This document shows positions 15,320 through 19,690 of a stretch of 19,690 nt of DNA, piece by piece (the stretch's first letter is position 1; every line of letters begins with the position of its first letter). This DNA comes from Gammaproteobacteria bacterium (GTDB lineage Bacteria; Pseudomonadota; Gammaproteobacteria; Steroidobacterales; GCA-2729495), in the NCBI GenBank assembly GCA_030429685.1, contig JAUIEY010000011.1:1-19690 (forward strand), written 5' to 3'. The translations under genes were made by a program, and so were the position numbers. The notes beneath the pieces are model-generated. The model ran no database searches, was not told the DNA's origin, and worked only from the letters and a program-made list of their open reading frames with translations.

Positions 15320-16177
15320 ATGATTCTGCTGACAGGCATTACGGGCAACAACGGCGGCGCGACTGCCACAGCATTGCTGGAAAAAGGCATTAAATTCAGG
15401 GCGCTGGTTCGTGACCCCGCTAAAGCAGCCGCCTGGGCGGACAAGGGTGTGGAAATAGTCAAGGGCGACCTTGAAGACCCGGCTTCTGTGGCAGCGGCCC
15501 TGCAGGGTATAGACCGCGCCGTGCTGATCCTGCCGAACGGCGAGGATCAGGAACGACTGGAATTGTCGTTTATTGAAACAGCGAAACAGGCCGGGCTACC
15601 CTGGATTATCAAATTGTCCTCGCCGGAAGCAATCCGTGGCACTACCAGCCCTATCCCGCTGGCACATATTGCCGCCGAGGACGCCATCATGGCGTCGGGC
15701 ATGAACTGGACTTTTGTGCGACCCAGCTTCTATATGCAGAATCTGCGCGGCGTGGTGCAGCCCGCACGCGAAACCGGCAAATTATCCTGGCCCATGGGTG
15801 ACGGCACAGTGGCCCTGACGGACACAGCGGATGCCGGCGCGTTTATTGCCAAAATTATCACCGATGCAGATTCATCACAGCACTACGGCCAGTGTTATGA
15901 CATCACCGGTCCGGATCCGGTCATGAATTTTCATGACATCGCCCGGATAATCGGCGAAGTGATAGGCCGCGAAGTGGTATACGAAGATTGCGACGCGGAT
16001 GCATTCCAGGAAGCCATCAGGCCGTTTCATCGCAACCAGTGGCATTCGGATGCGGTTGCCCACCTGTTTGCCGAGATTGCCAATGGCGCCACGCCGGGCA
16101 TAAAGACCAACACCTTTCAGGAAATAATGGGGCGCCCGGGCACATCGTTCAAAGAATTCCTGCAAAATCTCGCCTGA
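15320..16177 (+). CDS. NmrA-type NAD(P)-binding protein (atypical SDR)
   Basis: A 285-residue atypical short-chain dehydrogenase-like protein. The nucleotide motif TGITGNNG (5-12) and RALVRDP (27-33) fit the NmrA / NAD(P)H-binding family; the Arg after the second strand favours NADP(H). Further family features are VEIVKGDLEDPASVAAALQGID, then LSSPEAI and WTFVRPSFYMQNL near the substrate pocket, and the closing helix region. Members include quinone oxidoreductases such as QorB-like proteins, redox-sensing regulators and isoflavone reductase-like enzymes, so catalytic activity is not guaranteed. It is the first gene of a + strand run with uppP, ppk2 and the AsmA-like gene, 12 bases ahead of uppP. 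GAGG 10 bases upstream supports the ATG. The function within the run is not evident. Confidence 0.88.
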   Translation: MILLTGITGNNGGATATALLEKGIKFRALVRDPAKAAAWADKGVEIVKGDLEDPASVAAALQGIDRAVLILPNGEDQERLELSFIETAKQAGLPWIIKLSSPEAIRGTTSPIPLAHIAAEDAIMASGMNWTFVRPSFYMQNLRGVVQPARETGKLSWPMGDGTVALTDTADAGAFIAKIITDADSSQHYGQCYDITGPDPVMNFHDIARIIGEVIGREVVYEDCDADAFQEAIRPFHRNQWHSDAVAHLFAEIANGATPGIKTNTFQEIMGRPGTSFKEFLQNLA

Positions 16178-16189
16178 CACCCGCGCGCC

Positions 16190-16987
16190 ATGAAAGAATT
16201 GCTGGACTCGGTTCTGCTCGGGATCGTTCAGGGCCTGACAGAGTTTTTGCCGGTGTCCAGTTCCGGCCATCTGGTGCTGACCCAGGAAATACTTGGCACG
16301 CAGCTGGGCAAGGGAATTCTGTTCGAGGTCGCCGTGCACCTGGCAACACTGTTCGCGATTCTGATTTATTACCGACGGCGTGTTGCGCGCCTGGCATACG
16401 GCACCGTAACCCGCAACCGCCATGCCCTGGAGTATGTCGGCAAGCTGGCTCTGGGTACCCTGCCCGCGGTCGCGGCGGCGCTGTTTTTGCGCAGCTGGAT
16501 AGAAGCACAGTTCAACTCGCTGCTGGTGGTGGGTATTTGCCTGATCGTCACCGGTTTTCTGGTCTGGAGCACACGCTTCAGCATCGCGGCGCTTGATGAT
16601 CAGGGCAGCGATGAGCCGGGCTGGGGCGCTGCACTACTGATCGGCTGCGTACAGGCAATTGCGATTCTGCCGGGAATTTCGCGCAGCGGTTCCACTGTAG
16701 CTGCCGGGCTCGTGCTGGGACTGCATCCACTCGCAGCCGCCGAGTTCTCCTTTATGCTGGGTATGATCGCGATGGCCGGAGCCGGTGTATTGCTGCTGCC
16801 CGAACTAACAAGTATTGACGCCAATTTGCTTGGCAGCATTGCCGCCGGCTCGCTGGCGGCGCTGCTGAGCGGCCTGGCAGCATTGGTGGCCTTCGTCTGG
16901 CTGCTGCGCACCCAGCGTTTTTATGCTTTTGCATGGTACGCCTGGATCGTGGGAGCCGTTACTATAGGCTGGTCGATACTCCAATAG
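16190..16987 (+). CDS. uppP: Undecaprenyl-diphosphatase UppP (BacA)
   Basis: A 265-residue integral membrane phosphatase that converts undecaprenyl diphosphate to the monophosphate, recycling the lipid carrier for peptidoglycan and other surface polymers; it also gives bacitracin tolerance. Both family signatures are present: Q14-xxx-E18 in GIVQGLTEFLPVSSSGHL with S24 and H27, and PGISRSGST (161-169) with catalytic R165. Length is typical (about 265-280). Several hydrophobic helices follow, including the KLALGTLPAV segment. The gene lies 12 bases after the NmrA-type gene and 22 bases before ppk2. There is no obvious ribosome binding site, which suggests translational coupling to the upstream gene. 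Confidence 0.97.
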   Translation: MKELLDSVLLGIVQGLTEFLPVSSSGHLVLTQEILGTQLGKGILFEVAVHLATLFAILIYYRRRVARLAYGTVTRNRHALEYVGKLALGTLPAVAAALFLRSWIEAQFNSLLVVGICLIVTGFLVWSTRFSIAALDDQGSDEPGWGAALLIGCVQAIAILPGISRSGSTVAAGLVLGLHPLAAAEFSFMLGMIAMAGAGVLLLPELTSIDANLLGSIAAGSLAALLSGLAALVAFVWLLRTQRFYAFAWYAWIVGAVTIGWSILQ

Positions 16988-17009
16988 CCGGCACTACAAC
17001 TACAAGAAT

Positions 17010-17834
17010 ATGGCTGACATACCGATTGCCGAACATCCTTGCCGCGTTCAGCCGGGACAGGTCATTGATCTCAATGACCGACCGACTCGCGACGATACGC
17101 TTTACCCGATAACAAAATCCGCCGGCAGGCAGCTCATGAAGCAGTATGCCCAGCGTATTGATGCGCTGCAGGACCAGCTGTATGCAGAGGGTAAACAGCG
17201 CCTGCTGATCGTTTTTCAGGCCATGGACACAGCCGGAAAAGACGGCACCATCCGCAGTGTCTTCGAAAAAATGGACCCGCAAGGCCTGAGCGTCGCCTCT
17301 TTTAAGCGGCCGAATACGCGCGAACTGGCGCATGACTATCTCTGGCGAATACACAGGCATGTGCCCGGCAATGGTCAGGTCACCATTTTTAACCGCAGCC
17401 ACTATGAAGACATCATTGCGGTGCGGGTGCGCAATATTTTTCCGCGGGAACGCTGGTCGCGACGGTACAAGCACATCGTGAATTTTGAAAAGCTGTTGGC
17501 TGACGAAGGCACCACGATTCTGAAATTCTTTCTCCATATTTCCAAGGCCGAGCAGAAAGAGCGCCTGCAGGCCCGGCTTGACGAAGCCGACAAACACTGG
17601 AAGTTCAACCCGGGCGATCTGGTTGATCGCGAATTATGGCCACAGTTCATGACGGCCTATGGCGATGTGCTTTCGAAAACCAGCACTGACTATGCACCCT
17701 GGTACATCATCCCTGCTGACCGCAAGTGGTATCGCAACTTGCTGGTTGCCGATATTCTTATCAAGACTCTTGAATCACTGCATATGGTGTACCCACCAAT
17801 TGAGTATGACCCGGCATCCGTCGTAATCGACTAG
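17010..17834 (+). CDS. ppk2: Polyphosphate kinase 2 family protein
   Basis: A 274-residue PPK2-family phosphotransferase. It has the Walker A-like loop DTAGKDG (73-79), the Walker B-like segment FNRSHYED (127-134) and the lid region RRYKHIVNFEKLL (151-163), followed by KFFLHISKAEQKERLQAR. PPK2 enzymes move phosphate between polyphosphate and nucleotides. The single-domain size and the GKDGTI form of the loop resemble the class III type, which can phosphorylate AMP and ADP from polyphosphate, rather than class I (GKGG form). This class call is by pattern and needs testing. The cytoplasmic protein is encoded 22 bases after uppP and 23 before the AsmA-like gene. Neither gap has a terminator. PolyP-based nucleotide regeneration beside a lipid-carrier phosphatase is an unusual pairing. 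Confidence 0.95.
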   Translation: MADIPIAEHPCRVQPGQVIDLNDRPTRDDTLYPITKSAGRQLMKQYAQRIDALQDQLYAEGKQRLLIVFQAMDTAGKDGTIRSVFEKMDPQGLSVASFKRPNTRELAHDYLWRIHRHVPGNGQVTIFNRSHYEDIIAVRVRNIFPRERWSRRYKHIVNFEKLLADEGTTILKFFLHISKAEQKERLQARLDEADKHWKFNPGDLVDRELWPQFMTAYGDVLSKTSTDYAPWYIIPADRKWYRNLLVADILIKTLESLHMVYPPIEYDPASVVID

Positions 17835-17857
17835 ATTACTGACCTGCATAGATCGCT

Positions 17858-19690
17858 ATGAAAAAGTTATTGATTTTTATCGGGATAATTTTGGCGGTTG
17901 TCATTCTGACGCTGGCCGGCGGCACCTTGTACCTGCTGTATGGCGACCTTAGCCGCTTCAAACCTCAGCTGGAAAACGCGATCAGCGATGTCACCGGACG
18001 GGAATTCCGCATAGCCGGAACATTTGACCCTGAAGTGCTGCCGGTTCTGTCACTGGTGGTAGAAGACTTTTCACTCGCCAATGCTGACTGGAGTGAAACC
18101 GCTATTCAGGCACAGGTGGGACACCTGACTGCGAAAGTCGACCCGTGGGCGCTGTGGTCAAACACTATCCGGATTGAAGAACTGCAACTGCGCGATGTTG
18201 AGCTGCTCATCGAAACAGGGCCGGAGCAGCAATCCAACCTGGATTTCCCGCGCGTCGCCGGTACCACGACCACAGACGATCCCACTGCGCCCCCCGGTAC
18301 CCCATTCACAATTGATCTCGCCTCCGCCGGCGTCAGCAAACTGCGAGTGGTGCTGCGCAGCCATGCAGCAGCGGACACGGTCATTGCGCTGGATTCTCTG
18401 CAGGCATCAACCGACAGCGCAGGCAACCTGAAAATTGCTGCCGCAGCAGCCATTGACAATCATCGCATTGAAACCAAGGGATTGGTGGGACCACTTGCTG
18501 CGCTGCTGGAAGCAGATGCTTTCACCGTGGATCTGGCGGGCAGCGTTGCGCCGGAAACAATGCCGCAGCTGCCCTATAGCGTAGCAAGCCGCATTGCCGT
18601 GGCCGATACAATGGTCCATCTGGATGAACTGGCTGCAACTATTGGTTCCAGCGATATATCCGGCAAGGTGACCATCGACAACTCAGCCGCAATGTCGCTG
18701 AGCGGCGAGTTGCGCTCGCGGCTGATTGATCTGACGGAATTCGCCACCGGCGACGAGACGCCGGAACCGGTCGCAACGCCACCAGCAGATCCGCCTGCGG
18801 ACAGGATACTGAGTGACGCCCCACTGGATTACAGCCCACTGCGCAAGGGTCGTATAGACCTGACCGCCAGCATCGGCGAGCTGCGCACCGGCGAGCAGGA
18901 TTTCACCGCGCTGGAACTGGACGTCAGTCTCGCCGAAGGCAAGCTGTCGCTGGATAATCGTTTCGCAGTAAGCGGCGGCGGGTCCGGCAAGGGCACAGTG
19001 CAGCTTAATTCCGCCACCGACCCGGCGGAGCTCACTGTAGATATGAATATCAGCAGCCTGCCCATTATCCAGCTTGCCGGCAGCGACGCACCTGCCGAGA
19101 ATGTTCCAGCGGCAGACCTGCAGGTAGCGATCACAGCGTCAGGTGCCAGCCCTCGCGCCCTGGCGGCATCCAGCAATGGCAAAGTTCATTTTGACCTCGG
19201 TGCCGGCCGGCTGGAAAACCGCCTGCTGGAAACTGTCTCCGGTGACCTGGTAGCACGGCTGTTTGACGCCTTAAACCCTTTCGCCAAAAAAGAACCTTAC
19301 TCGAAGCTGCAATGCGCCTATTTTGACCTGCAACTGACCGACGGGGTCGGCAAATTGCAGAATCTGGTTGTGCAGAGCAAGAAACTGCAGATCCTGGGCG
19401 AAGGCACAGTTGATCTCAATACGGAAAAACTAAGTATTACATTCAACACCAAGCCTCGTGCCGGTATTGGTATCAGTGCCGACATGTTCGTGACGCCGTT
19501 TGTGCGCCTGGCCGGCACGCTGGCCAAACCCACGGTGGGTCTTAACAAGAGCGGTGCCGCACTAACCACCGGCGGCGCCATCGCCACCGGCGGGTTATCC
19601 ATACTGGCGCAGAATGTGGCCGATCGCCTCACCGCGGAAGTGGACCGCTGCAAGGATCGTAATGCGCCGCCACCGCAGCAGCAGCAATAA
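17858..19690 (+). CDS. AsmA-family protein
   Basis: A complete 610-residue AsmA-type protein; its TAA is the last codon of the window. Residues 1-28 are an N-terminal membrane anchor (KKLLIFIGIILAVVILTLAG), after which the AsmA N-terminal segment appears (LSRFKPQLENAISDVTGREF, then ledveLSLANADW-like strand repeats). Much of the protein is predicted beta-strand typical of this group, with a Pro-rich stretch (PEPVATPPADPPADR, about 301-316) near the middle. The C-terminal AsmA_2 domain includes LENRLLETVSGDLVARLFDA and KLQILGEGTVDLNTEKL. AsmA-like proteins span the periplasm and are implicated in lipid transport and outer-membrane homeostasis. The tail ends in a PPPQQQQ run. It is last of the + strand run, 23 bases after ppk2. 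No ribosome binding site stands out. Confidence 0.93.
   Translation: MKKLLIFIGIILAVVILTLAGGTLYLLYGDLSRFKPQLENAISDVTGREFRIAGTFDPEVLPVLSLVVEDFSLANADWSETAIQAQVGHLTAKVDPWALWSNTIRIEELQLRDVELLIETGPEQQSNLDFPRVAGTTTTDDPTAPPGTPFTIDLASAGVSKLRVVLRSHAAADTVIALDSLQASTDSAGNLKIAAAAAIDNHRIETKGLVGPLAALLEADAFTVDLAGSVAPETMPQLPYSVASRIAVADTMVHLDELAATIGSSDISGKVTIDNSAAMSLSGELRSRLIDLTEFATGDETPEPVATPPADPPADRILSDAPLDYSPLRKGRIDLTASIGELRTGEQDFTALELDVSLAEGKLSLDNRFAVSGGGSGKGTVQLNSATDPAELTVDMNISSLPIIQLAGSDAPAENVPAADLQVAITASGASPRALAASSNGKVHFDLGAGRLENRLLETVSGDLVARLFDALNPFAKKEPYSKLQCAYFDLQLTDGVGKLQNLVVQSKKLQILGEGTVDLNTEKLSITFNTKPRAGIGISADMFVTPFVRLAGTLAKPTVGLNKSGAALTTGGAIATGGLSILAQNVADRLTAEVDRCKDRNAPPPQQQQ

Noticed and set aside
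1..19690. tRNA or rRNA genes, CRISPR arrays, insertion sequences, prophage
   Set aside because: No cloverleaf-like segments, regularly spaced repeats, transposase or integrase genes were seen by eye; a formal tRNA or repeat scan was not possible.

Overview
The window is a gene-dense, GC-rich bacterial stretch with 16 protein genes, no gap above 200 bases, and no RNA genes, CRISPR arrays, insertion sequences or phage genes that I can see. The gene types suggest a Gram-negative proteobacterium: a TonB-dependent outer-membrane receptor, a Skp/OmpH-like protein, an AsmA-type protein, UppP, and a type II DMSO-reductase chaperone. The mix of a Rieske oxygenase, a TonB receptor and several MFS carriers resembles marine or soil gammaproteobacteria that degrade aromatics or terpenoids. 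That taxonomic placement is inference; I cannot name a genus.

Layout. Positions 1-2237 hold the end of a MacA-like periplasmic adaptor and a MacB-like permease, the right part of an export operon whose ATPase is not visible. Positions 2407-6443 hold two + strand genes, a Rieske oxygenase and a large TonB-dependent receptor, each followed by a strong intrinsic terminator. A - strand MFS carrier with a very His-rich tail (6516-7901) is divergent from a 4-hydroxybutyryl-CoA dehydratase-like flavoprotein that keeps Fe-S ligands (7960-9504). Next comes a tight TetR / MFS / aldo-keto reductase series (9551-12534). Convergent to it is a three-gene - strand operon: type II molybdoenzyme chaperone, Spinster-like MFS carrier and a Skp-like lipoprotein (15221 down to 12554). 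Divergent from that, positions 15320-19690 hold a compact + strand run: NmrA-type NAD(P)-binding protein, UppP, PPK2 and an AsmA-family protein, with gaps of only 12-23 bases.

How the genes may work together. The region from about 2407 to 12534 looks like a substrate uptake and degradation module: outer-membrane receptor, ring or side-chain oxygenase, radical-type hydroxyacyl-CoA dehydratase, inner-membrane carriers, a reductase and a TetR regulator. A perfect palindrome (TAAATCA-GA-TGATTTA) lies just before the tetR start. A degenerate copy with one intact arm lies in the divergent intergenic region before the dehydratase, so the TetR protein may control both. The substrate is unknown. The 15320-19690 run looks like envelope and housekeeping functions.

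Most interesting points: the dehydratase-like protein with its cluster ligands and one spacing change; the NreB-like His-rich carrier; the candidate TetR operators; the type II molybdoenzyme chaperone without a molybdoenzyme; and the Skp-like protein carrying a lipobox with Asp at +2.
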